From NCBI GenBank assembly GCA_022826245.1, contig JAJDVG010000012.1, forward strand, positions 1 to 64,000: a stretch of 64,000 nucleotides of DNA, in the 5' to 3' direction. The position numbers and the translations under genes were made by a program. The DNA is from Gammaproteobacteria bacterium. GTDB lineage: Bacteria; Pseudomonadota; Gammaproteobacteria; Steroidobacterales; Rariloculaceae. This document shows positions 1 to 8,908 of this stretch, in pieces; the first letter of the stretch is position 1; each line of letters opens with the position of its first letter. A model generated the notes under the pieces. It saw only the letters and a list, made by a program, of their open reading frames with translations, was not told the DNA's origin and did no database searches.

Positions 1-759
1 TTCGACAGTTGCTACCTGAGCTTCTGCCTTTACGGCGGCGATCCCAACGGCGAACTGGCGGACCGCGTGACGCTCAATGTCAACCACCGCGACATCGCCT
101 TCGAGGACAACGGCTCGTTCGAGATCCGCCTGACACCGAACCCGAACGGCACGAACGAGTTCCCCATCGACCCCGATTCAGTGACGCTTTTCACGCGCGA
201 GTACTTCTTCGACCGTGCGGCATCGCGCGAGAGCACGCTCGGCATCCGCAATGCCTCGCCGCAACCCGCCACGCTGCCGCTCGACGACGCCGAACTGGCG
301 CGACGAATCCGCACGATGGCGATGTTCTTCCAGTGCACGACATGGATCGCGCCGCTGCCGGTCGAGTTTCCGATCAACGAGTTCTGCCCGCCGTTCGAGT
401 TCGACGCGGAACAGGGCGGATGGGGAACCGTCGACAACATCTACTGCTTCAGCCGGTTCAGGCTCGACGAGGATCAATACCTCAAGATCACGTTCCGCTC
501 ACCGGAGGCCTGCTACTGGGGTCTGCAGACCTGGAACTACCTCATGCAGTCGACGAACTACGCCGACTTCCCGGTCTGCGTCAACAAGGCCAACGCGGTC
601 GCCGAGGATGACGGCAGCTACGCGATCTACCTGAGCCACCGACCGGCGCCGCGCAACTGGATCAGCACGGCCGGCTATCGCGAAGGCGTTCTTTTCGCGC
701 GCTGGCTGCTGGCCGAGGCAATGCCCGAAACGCCTGAAGTAGAACTCGGCGACTGGTGA
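1..759 (+). CDS. DUF1214-type protein, 5' end cut by window
   Basis: The frame is open from the first base of the window, so only the C-terminal ~252 residues are visible. The stretch YWGLQTWNYLMQSTNY followed by a DDGSY...HRPAPRNWISTAGY block and a closing RWLLAE segment matches the C-terminal pattern of DUF1214 proteins, a family of unknown function often found with DUF1254. No catalytic residues can be assigned and no membrane segment is visible. An internal ATG at 67 could be mistaken for the start, but the same frame continues upstream with protein-like sequence. The following 300 bp are non-coding, so this looks like the last gene of its transcription unit. Confidence 0.7.
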   Translation, partial: FDSCYLSFCLYGGDPNGELADRVTLNVNHRDIAFEDNGSFEIRLTPNPNGTNEFPIDPDSVTLFTREYFFDRAASRESTLGIRNASPQPATLPLDDAELARRIRTMAMFFQCTTWIAPLPVEFPINEFCPPFEFDAEQGGWGTVDNIYCFSRFRLDEDQYLKITFRSPEACYWGLQTWNYLMQSTNYADFPVCVNKANAVAEDDGSYAIYLSHRPAPRNWISTAGYREGVLFARWLLAEAMPETPEVELGDW

Positions 760-1072
760 GGCCCGATCGCCGACAAAACGAGGTCACAGGTCTCCAGGCG
801 ATTGGCAGCGCATGCGATTCTGTGTCCAGCGGTCGATCGCTGGCAGCGTTGTACACTATGACCGATACGCGATTGTTTGGCGCTAATAATTTAATTTATA
901 AACAATGTGTTATTTGATATTTCCATAAACAACATTAGAAAATAGGCGGCACGGGCATCTTTCGCGTTGGCCACAAGGCTTGACGACCCGGGCGGTGACG
1001 ACCTCCAGGAACCCGCGCTGCGATCTGTTGTTGTCCTTGCGAAACCTCTGAATCGAACCAGGAACGATGTTC
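760..1072. promoter_or_regulatory. Intergenic region with AT-rich promoter-like segment
   Basis: No convincing gene is present in these ~310 bases. Positions about 880-945 are strikingly AT-rich in a GC-rich genome, with runs such as AATTTAATTTATAAAC. This is the obvious place for the promoter of the amidohydrolase that starts at 1073. An AGGA sequence at 1060-1063 is the likely ribosome binding site. No clear rho-independent hairpin was seen after the upstream stop codon. Confidence 0.4.
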
Positions 1073-2575
1073 ATGAAACTTTGCATAAGCCATTGCCGTC
1101 AGGGTATGTTCCGCCGGGCGCTGTCGCTGCTATTGCTTGGCACGGTCGGCCTGACCGCTTGCGCTCAGCCCCCCGCTCCCGAATTCGACCTGGTCATCCA
1201 GGGCGGGCGTGTCATGGACCCCGAGACCGGGCTCGATGCCATACGCAATGTCGGGATTACCGACGGCACGATCGCCGCCGTCAGCGAGCAGGAACTGTCC
1301 GGCCGCGACACCATCGACGCTGCCGGCCTCGTGGTGGCTCCGGGCTTTGTCGATCTTCACGCGCATGGCCAGGATCCTGTCAGCAATCGACTGCAGGCTC
1401 AGGACGGCGTCACTACCGCGCTCGAAATGGAAGTCGGCGTCTACCCGGTAGCGCAATGGCTGGCTTCCCGGGAAGGGACGGCGCTGATCAACTACGGCGC
1501 CACGGTCGGCCACTGGCCGGCACGCGTCAAGCTCGTCGACGGCGCCGACGTTGGCCACTGGCCAACCCTCGCGCCCGAGGATTCGGTCCAGATGGACGCC
1601 GGGAACTATGCCTACGAGGTTCTCTCCGAAGATCGGATCGACGAACTCGGCCAGCTCATGGAGGTCGGGCTGCAGGAAGGCGGCCTGGGGTTCGGATTCG
1701 GGATCACCTACACGCCAGGAGCGTCCCGCGTCGAGATCATGAGGCTGTTCCAGCTTGCCGAACGGCACGGCGTGGCCGCATACGTTCATCTTCGCGCGGA
1801 GAGTTCGGGCGGCCTCCTTGAACCGTTTCAGGAAGTCATAGCCCTGGCGGCCAGCACCGGCGCCTCCCTCCACATCGTGCACATGAACAGCAGCTCCAAT
1901 GAAGACGCCGGGGTAGCGCTCGAAATGATCCGCGGCGCAGTGAGTCGCGGTCTGGACATCACCACCGAATCCTATCCCTACACGGCAGGCTCCACAGCGA
2001 TCGAATCGGCGCTCTTCGATGCCTGGGAGGGTCTGACCGACGCCGAATACGGGCTCCTGCAGTGGCCTCCCACCGGGGAGCGGCTGACTGCAGAGACTTT
2101 CGCCAGGTACCGCGAAGAAGGCGGCTGGGTCATCATCCACGGCCGCGAGGAAGACACGAACGAGTGGATCGTGGCTCAACCGGACGTCATGGTCGCCAGC
2201 GACGGCATCCCGTTTCTCTTCGGGCCCGCCCATCCTCGCGGCGCCGGTACTTTCGCCCGGGTGCTCGGCCATTACAGCCGCGACCGCGGCGCGCTGTCGC
2301 TGATGGACGCCCTGGGCAAGATGACCATCCAGCCCGCACGGCGTCTGGAAGCCGTGGCGCCGGTCATGCAAGGAAAAGGTAGGGTGCAGGAAGGCGCCGA
2401 CGCGGATCTGACGCTGTTCGATCCCGCAACCGTGATCGACCGCGCCACCTACACGCAGGGCGACGTCCCCTCCGAGGGAATCATGCACGTGCTCGTCGGC
2501 GGCACGCCGGTCGTTCGCGACGGACAGTTGGTGGAAGGCGTATTCCCAGGCCAGGCGATCACCCGAGCGCCTTGA
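1073..2575 (+). CDS. Exported N-acyl-D-amino-acid deacylase-like amidohydrolase (lipoprotein)
   Basis: A metal-dependent amidohydrolase of the D-aminoacylase group, expected to cleave N-acyl amino acids or a related amide. The core begins with a LVIQGGRVMDPETG strand, then FVDLHAHGQDP supplies the HxH metal motif near residue 98. Later HIVHMN and a C-terminal GADADLTLFD segment are typical of the composite beta-sandwich. The N-terminus has a signal peptide ending LTAC, a lipobox, so the protein is probably anchored in the envelope. ATG 1073 lies 9 bases after AGGA; ATG 1067 is an in-frame alternative with poorer spacing. The substrate cannot be told from sequence. Confidence 0.82.
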   Translation: MKLCISHCRQGMFRRALSLLLLGTVGLTACAQPPAPEFDLVIQGGRVMDPETGLDAIRNVGITDGTIAAVSEQELSGRDTIDAAGLVVAPGFVDLHAHGQDPVSNRLQAQDGVTTALEMEVGVYPVAQWLASREGTALINYGATVGHWPARVKLVDGADVGHWPTLAPEDSVQMDAGNYAYEVLSEDRIDELGQLMEVGLQEGGLGFGFGITYTPGASRVEIMRLFQLAERHGVAAYVHLRAESSGGLLEPFQEVIALAASTGASLHIVHMNSSSNEDAGVALEMIRGAVSRGLDITTESYPYTAGSTAIESALFDAWEGLTDAEYGLLQWPPTGERLTAETFARYREEGGWVIIHGREEDTNEWIVAQPDVMVASDGIPFLFGPAHPRGAGTFARVLGHYSRDRGALSLMDALGKMTIQPARRLEAVAPVMQGKGRVQEGADADLTLFDPATVIDRATYTQGDVPSEGIMHVLVGGTPVVRDGQLVEGVFPGQAITRAP

Positions 2576-2635
2576 AAAAATCGCCTCGATCCCGCATATC
2601 GTTTGACAAGCGATTCGCGTACTGGAGGACATCCC

Positions 2636-4057
2636 ATGCCGACGATGACACTGCCGCGCTACGCGGCGCTGCTGTTGTCCCTGGTGCTCGTCCACTCGAG
2701 CGCACAGGGTCAGATCCAACTTCCGGGCGAAGAGCGGCCGTCGCTCGCGCCCCTGCTCAGGGATGTGACGCCGAGCGTCGTCAACATCGCCGTCGTCACG
2801 CGCACGACCGCGACCCGAAACCCGCTCAACCCGTTTTTCGACGATCCGTTTTTCCGTCGTTTCTTCGAGTTTCCGCAAAACCCGGAGTCGATTCCCCGGC
2901 AAAGCGCGGGTTCCGGCGTCATCATCGACGCCGAGCAGGGCTATGTGCTGACCAATCACCACGTCATCGAGAACGCCGAAGAAATCGTCGTCACGCTGCA
3001 GGACCGTCGCACCTTCGACGCGGAGCTCGTCGGCAGCGACTCCGGGACCGACATCGCGATGCTGCGGATCGAGGCCGATGAGCTGACGGCCATCGAGATC
3101 GGCGACTCCAACAGTCTCGAGGTCGGCGACTTCGTCATCGCCATCGGCAACCCTTTCGGTCTCGGGCAGACGGTGACCTCAGGGATCGTCAGCGCGCTCG
3201 GCCGTACGGGGCTCGGCATCGTCGGCAGCAACGCCGATCAACCCGGAGCCCAGGCAGGCTACGAGTACTTCATCCAGACGGACGCATCGATCAATCCGGG
3301 CAACTCCGGCGGTGCGCTCATTGACCTGGACGGACAGCTCGTCGGCATCAACACGGCGATCGTCTCGCCGGCCGGAGGCAACGTCGGCATCGGCTTTGCC
3401 GTACCCGTCGCGATGGCCGGCAATATCGTCGAGCAACTGCTCGAATATGGCGAGATACAGAGGGGCAGGCTCGGAATCTTCATCCAGGACGTGACACCGG
3501 ATCTCTCCGAAGCGCTCGATCTCGGCGTCGACCGGGGTGCGCTGGTCAACCAGATCGAACCGGGCTCCGCGGCCGAACGGGCGGGCCTGCGCGAGGGCGA
3601 CGTCATCACGGAACTTGACGGCGAGCAGGTGGAGGGTGCGGCAGATCTGCGCAACAGGGTCGCGCTCGTACGCGTGGGCACCGAAGTCGAACTCTCGTTC
3701 ATCCGCGATGGCCGCCGAGAGACGCTGCGTGCGGCGGTCGGCGGTGCGCCCGAAATCGCGGCGGCCGAAGGGCCAGCCGAAGGTCAGACCATTGACAGGC
3801 TGCGCGGCGCGGAGTTTCGCGATCTCGATCCGGCGCACCCGAGATACGGCACGGTCGCCGGCGTGCTCGTCGCGAACGTTGCGCAAGGCAGCCCGGCAGC
3901 GCTCAACGGCCTGCGGCCCGGCGACATCATCATGGCCGTCAACCGGCGGCCCGTTAGTTCGGTTTCGGAGCTGTCCGTCGCGATGCGCGAGACGAGCGGT
4001 ACCTTCGCACTGAACGTGCTGCGCGACAACGCGCGTCTCTTCATAGTCATCCAGTAG
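2636..4057 (+). CDS. htrA: Periplasmic Do/HtrA-type serine protease
   Basis: A DegP/DegQ-like envelope quality-control protease that degrades misfolded periplasmic proteins. It has a signal peptide (cleavage near SSAQG), a trypsin-like domain with His109 in TNHHVIE, Asp139 in GTDIAML and Ser224 in NPGNSGGAL, then two PDZ domains at about residues 270-360 and 385-470. The chosen ATG follows GGAGGA with good spacing; an upstream in-frame ATG at 2603 would add residues before the signal peptide. The 473-residue length is normal. The stop lies 3 bases from the convergent hydrolase gene, so the two transcripts must share or overlap their ends. Confidence 0.93.
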   Translation: MPTMTLPRYAALLLSLVLVHSSAQGQIQLPGEERPSLAPLLRDVTPSVVNIAVVTRTTATRNPLNPFFDDPFFRRFFEFPQNPESIPRQSAGSGVIIDAEQGYVLTNHHVIENAEEIVVTLQDRRTFDAELVGSDSGTDIAMLRIEADELTAIEIGDSNSLEVGDFVIAIGNPFGLGQTVTSGIVSALGRTGLGIVGSNADQPGAQAGYEYFIQTDASINPGNSGGALIDLDGQLVGINTAIVSPAGGNVGIGFAVPVAMAGNIVEQLLEYGEIQRGRLGIFIQDVTPDLSEALDLGVDRGALVNQIEPGSAAERAGLREGDVITELDGEQVEGAADLRNRVALVRVGTEVELSFIRDGRRETLRAAVGGAPEIAAAEGPAEGQTIDRLRGAEFRDLDPAHPRYGTVAGVLVANVAQGSPAALNGLRPGDIIMAVNRRPVSSVSELSVAMRETSGTFALNVLRDNARLFIVIQ

Positions 4058-4060
4058 GCG

Positions 4061-4774
4061 TCAGCCGAGCACCTCCTCGAGAAAGCCGACCGTCGCGATC
4101 CATGAGCGGCGGTCGGCGTCCGCGTCGTACACCGTGCCCCTGTCGGGCGAATTCGCGTTCGGGTTCGTGAAAGCGTGCATCGCGTTTCCGTAGACGTGGA
4201 TCTGCCAGTCCGCGCCGGCCTCGGAGAGCTCAGCTTCGAGCGCATTGACGGCCTCGACGGGCACCATCGGATCATCGTGACCGTGCAGCGCAAGCACCTT
4301 GGCGCCGATGCTGACGCCGGACGTGTTGCCGGGCGAGTTGAAAAGTCCATGCAGACTCACGACGCCGCGCACGTCGCTGCCGGTGCGCGCAAGATCGAGC
4401 ACACACAGCCCGCCGAAGCAATAACCAATCGCGGCGGTGCGCTGTGCATCGACCTCATCCTGTCCACGCAGCGTCTCGAGCGCGGCTGAGATGCGGCCCT
4501 GCAGCATCGCCCGATCATCGAGGAACGGCTGCATGAGCTTGGCGTTTTCGTCGGGGCCGGAGCCCCTTACGCCCTTGCCGTAAACGTCAAGCGCGAAGCC
4601 GCAGTAGCCGAGTTCGGCGAGTTCGCGGGCTTTCGCGCACTCGAGGTCGCCGCGTCCGCCCCAGGCATGGGATACGAGCACACCCGGTCTCGGTCCCGGA
4701 CGCCTCTCGTCCCAGGCCATGTAGCCTTCGAGCACGTCGCCGTCATGGGTGTATTCGACATATCGCTCCGCCAT
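4061..4774 (-). CDS. Dienelactone hydrolase family protein
   Basis: An alpha/beta-hydrolase of the dienelactone hydrolase family, probably cytoplasmic because no signal peptide is seen. The nucleophile elbow is GYCFGG, with the cysteine nucleophile typical of the family. The acid is in LHGHDDPMVP and the histidine in NAMHAFTNP. About 237 residues is the usual size. ATG 4774 is preferred over GTG 4786 because GGGAG at 4790-4786 sits at a workable distance from it and overlaps the GTG. Members act on cyclic esters from aromatic degradation, but many have other ester or thioester substrates, so the substrate is open. Confidence 0.85.
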   Translation of the reverse strand: MAERYVEYTHDGDVLEGYMAWDERRPGPRPGVLVSHAWGGRGDLECAKARELAELGYCGFALDVYGKGVRGSGPDENAKLMQPFLDDRAMLQGRISAALETLRGQDEVDAQRTAAIGYCFGGLCVLDLARTGSDVRGVVSLHGLFNSPGNTSGVSIGAKVLALHGHDDPMVPVEAVNALEAELSEAGADWQIHVYGNAMHAFTNPNANSPDRGTVYDADADRRSWIATVGFLEEVLG

Positions 4775-4962
4775 TGATCCATTCACTCCCGTAGTTGTCG
4801 CGTCGTTGAAAACGAGCCTGCCGCCATCGCTGCCCGAGGCCGGCCGGCAAGCACGGAGGCCGAAGTTTACAGCAGAACCGGCACGCGGCTTTCGCGTTGC
4901 GTAGCTACCTGTCGTGCGGTAGAGTGCGTGCGCCTGCGACGTTCATCCATCTGGGGGCGCCT

Positions 4963-5916
4963 ATGGACCTGATTCCGGACACAGCACCACATTGGCACAT
5001 ATTCCTGACACACGTCCCGATCGTCGGAGCCATGTTCGGGCTTGCGCTTCTGATCGGGAGCTACGTCATCAAGAGCGACGACTTGAGGCGTGCGAGCCTC
5101 GTGACATTCGTGATCCTCGCGCTGCTCGTGATTCCGACATTCATCACCGGCTCCGCCACGCGATGGGAGATCGGCAACGATCCGGGGGTCTCCCTCGACC
5201 TCATTGCCGCACACCAGGATCTGGCCCTGTGGTCACTGATCTTTCTTGGCTTTACGGGCGTTCTGTCGTGGTTTGCGCTCTGGCAGTATCGGCGCTCGTC
5301 GGGGCCCCGGGAATGGCACATTCACACCATACTCGTGTTGGGCCTGATCTCGATGTTCGTGCTGGCAAACACGGGCAGCATCGGCGGCACGATCAGCCGC
5401 CCGGACATGCAGTCCGCGGAAGACCTTCAGACGGTTGCAGGCCAGGCCGAAGCCGGCATCAACGCCACGATCGAAAACGCCATCATCAGCGGCGCATGGG
5501 CCTGGCCGGCGATGGAAGCCGCGCATTTTGTCGGCATGGCGGTGCTCTTCGGTGTCGTGATCATCGTGACCCTGCGTACCCTCGGTGTCGCCACGGTCAT
5601 TCCATACTCCGCCGTGCATCGGCTCCTGCCGCTCGGCGTACTCGGCTTTTTCGTCAACACCGTGACCGGCATGCTGTTCTTTATCGCGGATTCGGGCCGG
5701 TATACGGCAATGACGAACAGTTTCTTCCCGAAAATCGCCCTGATCGTAATCGGCGGCGCCTGCGTCCTGTACTTCACGATGTTCGCCCGGCCGTGGAACA
5801 TACAGAAGGGAGACGACGGGCCGGTTCAGGCCAAGGCCATTGCCGCGCTGACACTGGTCCTGTGGGCCGGGGTTATCGTCTACGGCCGCTTGTTGCCCTA
5901 TCTGGAAGGAGGCTAG
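4963..5916 (+). CDS. Polytopic membrane protein, DUF2231-like N-half and DUF6644-like C-half
   Basis: An inner-membrane protein of 317 residues with about eight hydrophobic segments and no recognised catalytic motif. The first half starts HWHIFLTHVPIVGAMFG, with histidines in the first helix as in DUF2231 proteins. The second half (from AAHFVGMAVLFG) shares its pattern with the separate 6202-6675 gene downstream: HxVGxA, LRxLG, IPYxA and a TGM/TGV turn. The start ATG 4963 follows CTGGGGG. It forms a tight operon with the next two membrane genes. A haem or electron-transfer role is conceivable from the helix histidines but is not shown. Confidence 0.7.
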   Translation: MDLIPDTAPHWHIFLTHVPIVGAMFGLALLIGSYVIKSDDLRRASLVTFVILALLVIPTFITGSATRWEIGNDPGVSLDLIAAHQDLALWSLIFLGFTGVLSWFALWQYRRSSGPREWHIHTILVLGLISMFVLANTGSIGGTISRPDMQSAEDLQTVAGQAEAGINATIENAIISGAWAWPAMEAAHFVGMAVLFGVVIIVTLRTLGVATVIPYSAVHRLLPLGVLGFFVNTVTGMLFFIADSGRYTAMTNSFFPKIALIVIGGACVLYFTMFARPWNIQKGDDGPVQAKAIAALTLVLWAGVIVYGRLLPYLEGG

Positions 5917-5918
5917 AG

Positions 5919-6170
5919 ATGCTAGCGCTGATCATCGCCATCATCGGCCTGGGTGCGGTATTCGCTTCAATTTACCTCCCTGCGAGGTTCTATTCGCTGA
6001 TCCTTGGCCTGGTCGTGCTGCAGGTGGCCCTGGGCATCTTCGTCAACCAGGCCTGGCTGCTGCTCATAGTCATCGCCATCATCGGCGTACTGTTTACGGC
6101 GTTGATCGCCGTGAGCCACTTCTGCATCGACAGGGACGCCGAGCGCACGACCGAAGCAAACGCCCAGTAG
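5919..6170 (+). CDS. Small two- to three-helix membrane protein
   Basis: An 83-residue, very hydrophobic protein beginning MLALIIAIIGLG, with three closely packed hydrophobic stretches and a charged tail (DRDAERTTEANAQ). ATG 5919 is placed by GAAGGAGG just upstream, which overlaps the end of the preceding gene. No family is recognised. Its position between two related membrane proteins suggests an accessory subunit of the same complex. Confidence 0.72.
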   Translation: MLALIIAIIGLGAVFASIYLPARFYSLILGLVVLQVALGIFVNQAWLLLIVIAIIGVLFTALIAVSHFCIDRDAERTTEANAQ

Positions 6171-6201
6171 CTCCTTTCACGACAATACATCGGGAAACGT
6201 T

Positions 6202-6675
6202 ATGGCTTTTCTCACATGGTTGGAATCCACGGGCTATTCGGAGTGGATCCTCGTCTCATCGGTAGGCTGGCCGCTCATGCTGTGCGCTCACGCGGTCGGT
6301 CTTGCGATCATCGTCGGTATCGTGTTCTCCGTCGACCTGCGCCTGCTCGGCTTGTACAAGACGATTCCTTACACCGCACTCGACAAGATTCTGGCCTTCG
6401 CGTGGATCGGCTTCGCCCTGAACCTCTTTACCGGCGTTTCGCTGTACATGACCCAGGCGAGCACGTACACCGAGAGCGTCCCGTTCCTGATCAAGATCAC
6501 ATTGATCGCGCTCGGCACGGTCAACCTGCACAAGATGCAGAAGACCCTGCGCAGTGACGCAGAGAGCTGGGAGTCCGCACAGGCCGTGCCGCTGGTCGGC
6601 AGGCAGCTTGCCATCAGCTCCCTCGTGTTCTGGACGATCGCCGTCGTCACGGGCCGCCTGATCGCCTATCTCTGA
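6202..6675 (+). CDS. DUF6644-like membrane protein
   Basis: A 157-residue integral membrane protein with about four helices. Its segments CAHAVGLAIIVG, DLRLLGLYKTIPYTALD, GFALNLFTGV and a conserved internal HKM resemble the C-terminal half of the protein at 4963-5916, so the two are probably related by duplication. The family is uncharacterised. The gene follows the 83-residue membrane protein by 31 bases and closes the operon, running convergently into the SnoaL-repeat lipoprotein gene. Confidence 0.72.
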   Translation: MAFLTWLESTGYSEWILVSSVGWPLMLCAHAVGLAIIVGIVFSVDLRLLGLYKTIPYTALDKILAFAWIGFALNLFTGVSLYMTQASTYTESVPFLIKITLIALGTVNLHKMQKTLRSDAESWESAQAVPLVGRQLAISSLVFWTIAVVTGRLIAYL

Positions 6676-6707
6676 GCCCGGCGCCCGACAGAGAGCGAAA
6701 GGTCCGA

Positions 6708-8810
6708 CTACTCCCCGGTCCAGGTCACCTCATTCCCGGTCACGGGATTGGGATAGTGAAACGGCGGCAGGAACGCCGACGGATACATCTGGAAGGGATG
6801 CGTCGGCGGTGAATCCGGCGGATTGGACTCGCTGATGCCGGGAGGCGGGCGCGGCACGGCATCCTTCCAGCCGACCGCATACGGCACGAAATACGTGTTG
6901 AACACCTGGTCGCGCTGCATCTTCCAGATTCCGTCTTCCTTGACGTAGTCGTTCTCGTAGGTGCCGCCCATCCACATCGAATACGTCTCGTGCTCGCCCA
7001 TGATGCTGAACGCGCGCGAGCGCATCTTCGCGGTCTGCCCGTCCCCGGCGATGTGGATCACCGGCTGGTACTGCATGTGATTGTGCAGCAGGCCGTGATG
7101 AATACCGGCTTCGCCGTAGAGGTTGAGGTTGCGCCTGACGCTCGCCGAACCCGTATACACGCCGCGCAACGCGATCTCGATCGATCCGTCGCTTGCGAAT
7201 ATGCCGGCGAGGTTGTCCCACTGGTTGCGCGCGAGGTAATAGCCGTAGATCGCGTTGAGACGCTCGAGCGCGTCCATGTCTTCCAGGCGCACCACGCGCG
7301 TCTCGAGCGATTCGAGCGCGCTCTCGAGTTCGTCGCGGTCGGCCGGGATCTTGGCGGCGTCCTCCCTTGCCGATTCGGCATAAACGGGAGCGCCGGTTAC
7401 CGGATTGTCGTAGTGAAACGGCGCGACGAACACGGCCGGGTAAGCGGCGTGAGGAACGCTCGCGGGCCGGTCGGGCGGCAGCTCGTCGGACGGTCCGGGA
7501 TCGGGCAGCGCCGTCCTGCCCCAGCCATCCTCGTAGGGCGTCCTCATCGTGGAGTACAACTGCAGCCGCTGGATCTTCCAGACACCGTCTTCCCGGACGT
7601 ACTCGTTCTCGTAGACCCCCGTACCCCAATTCGCGTATTCGCCCCAGACCGCGTCCTGCTCGAACAGACGCCAGCGGCCCCTGGCGGTGGTTCGGTCGGG
7701 CGCGACGTGAACGATCGGTTGTAGCTGCATGCGGTCGGCGAGGCGCCCCTCCTGCGGGAATTCGGCGCCGCGCGTGCGCAGCCAGGCCAGCACGCGGTCC
7801 TTGCCGACGTAGACGCCGCTGTTGCCGATTTCGATCGTGCCGTCGTCCGCGAAGAGATCCGCGGCCTGGCTCCAGAGTCCCTTGTCTATGTAGAAGCCGT
7901 AAGTCCGCTGCAGGTTCTCGATCGCGTTCTCGTCTTCGAGGACGGCAATCTCGTGCTCGAGCCTGCCGGCCCGCGCGGACAGCGTCTCGAGCGATGCATC
8001 GCCGGCGATGAACTGCCGCTGCGCCATGAACTCCGTGAGCGGCGATTCGGCCCCGGCCACGGGATTGGGGAAGTGGAACGGCGGCAGATAAGTGCTTGGC
8101 CAGGTGTCGTACTCGATGGTCGACGGCCGGTCCGGCGGGAGCCGGTCGGACACCCACTTGCCGCCGTTGACGTCGTCGTTGACCTGCCAGCCGCCCTCGT
8201 ACGGCACGACGATGCTCTGGAACCAGTGGAGCTTGCTGAGCTTCCAGACGCCGTCTTCCTTGACGTATTCATTCTCGTAGGGCCCCTCGCCCCAGACGGC
8301 ATCGCCGCCGAGCTCGCCCGCCATGATGAGCGCCCGCCAGCGGCCCCTGGCCGTCATGCCGTCGGGCGCGACGGTGACGACGGGCATGAGCTGCATGTGC
8401 TCGTTCACCTGGCCTTCCCTCAGGCCCGAACGGCCGCCGCCCAACGCGTACAGGAACTCGCGGACGCGCTCCTTGCCGACATACACGCCGTCGAGCCCGA
8501 TCTCGATCGTGCCGTCGTCGGCGAAGAGGTCGACGATGTCGTCCCACATGGCCTCGTCGAGGTAGTAGCCATAGGCGCGCTGCAGGCGCTTGATGTCGGC
8601 GGCGTCCTCGACCAGCGTCTTGCGGTGCTGGAGTGCGCCGAGACGCTCGGCGAGCGAGATCAGGCCCGCGTCGCTTGCTCCGAGGCCACCGGCCTCTGAC
8701 GAAACCTCCGCCGGAGCCTGCCCGGCTTCCTGCGCCGCATCGCAGGCGACGAGCCCGAATGCCGAACCGGCCAAAAGACAAAAGAAGAATCTGAACTTGT
8801 TCACCAACAT
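6708..8810 (-). CDS. Lipoprotein with three tandem SnoaL/NTF2-like domains
   Basis: About 700 residues made of three copies of the same ~200-residue unit. Each unit begins with a short coiled segment (LEDxxAIExLxxxYGYY), continues with a SnoaL-like block (LFADDGTIEIGLDGVYVG) and MQLxPVxxVAPDGxTAxGRWR, and ends with ENEYVKEDGVWKLxxL and a proline-rich FHFPNPVTG linker. The signal peptide ends GLVAC, a lipobox, which fixes the start at 8810 rather than 8861. SnoaL folds can be cyclases, isomerases or ligand binders; no active site can be assigned. Triplication in one secreted chain is unusual. It may be co-transcribed with the amidohydrolase upstream, from which it is 98 bases away. Confidence 0.82.
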   Translation of the reverse strand: MLVNKFRFFFCLLAGSAFGLVACDAAQEAGQAPAEVSSEAGGLGASDAGLISLAERLGALQHRKTLVEDAADIKRLQRAYGYYLDEAMWDDIVDLFADDGTIEIGLDGVYVGKERVREFLYALGGGRSGLREGQVNEHMQLMPVVTVAPDGMTARGRWRALIMAGELGGDAVWGEGPYENEYVKEDGVWKLSKLHWFQSIVVPYEGGWQVNDDVNGGKWVSDRLPPDRPSTIEYDTWPSTYLPPFHFPNPVAGAESPLTEFMAQRQFIAGDASLETLSARAGRLEHEIAVLEDENAIENLQRTYGFYIDKGLWSQAADLFADDGTIEIGNSGVYVGKDRVLAWLRTRGAEFPQEGRLADRMQLQPIVHVAPDRTTARGRWRLFEQDAVWGEYANWGTGVYENEYVREDGVWKIQRLQLYSTMRTPYEDGWGRTALPDPGPSDELPPDRPASVPHAAYPAVFVAPFHYDNPVTGAPVYAESAREDAAKIPADRDELESALESLETRVVRLEDMDALERLNAIYGYYLARNQWDNLAGIFASDGSIEIALRGVYTGSASVRRNLNLYGEAGIHHGLLHNHMQYQPVIHIAGDGQTAKMRSRAFSIMGEHETYSMWMGGTYENDYVKEDGIWKMQRDQVFNTYFVPYAVGWKDAVPRPPPGISESNPPDSPPTHPFQMYPSAFLPPFHYPNPVTGNEVTWTGE

Positions 8811-8908
8811 CGCTCCCCGGCGTTCAATGCTCGCAACCTCCGGCAACGCCTCCGCAATCATTTGCCTTCAGCCGGCCCGGGCTGCCATCCCGGCCGCGCG
8901 GCGCAACA

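Noticed and set aside
1130-2962. A 610-residue minus-strand frame opposite the first amidohydrolase and the start of htrA
   Set aside because: Composition is that of an antisense shadow (His/Arg/Asp/Val-rich), and it covers two well-supported genes.
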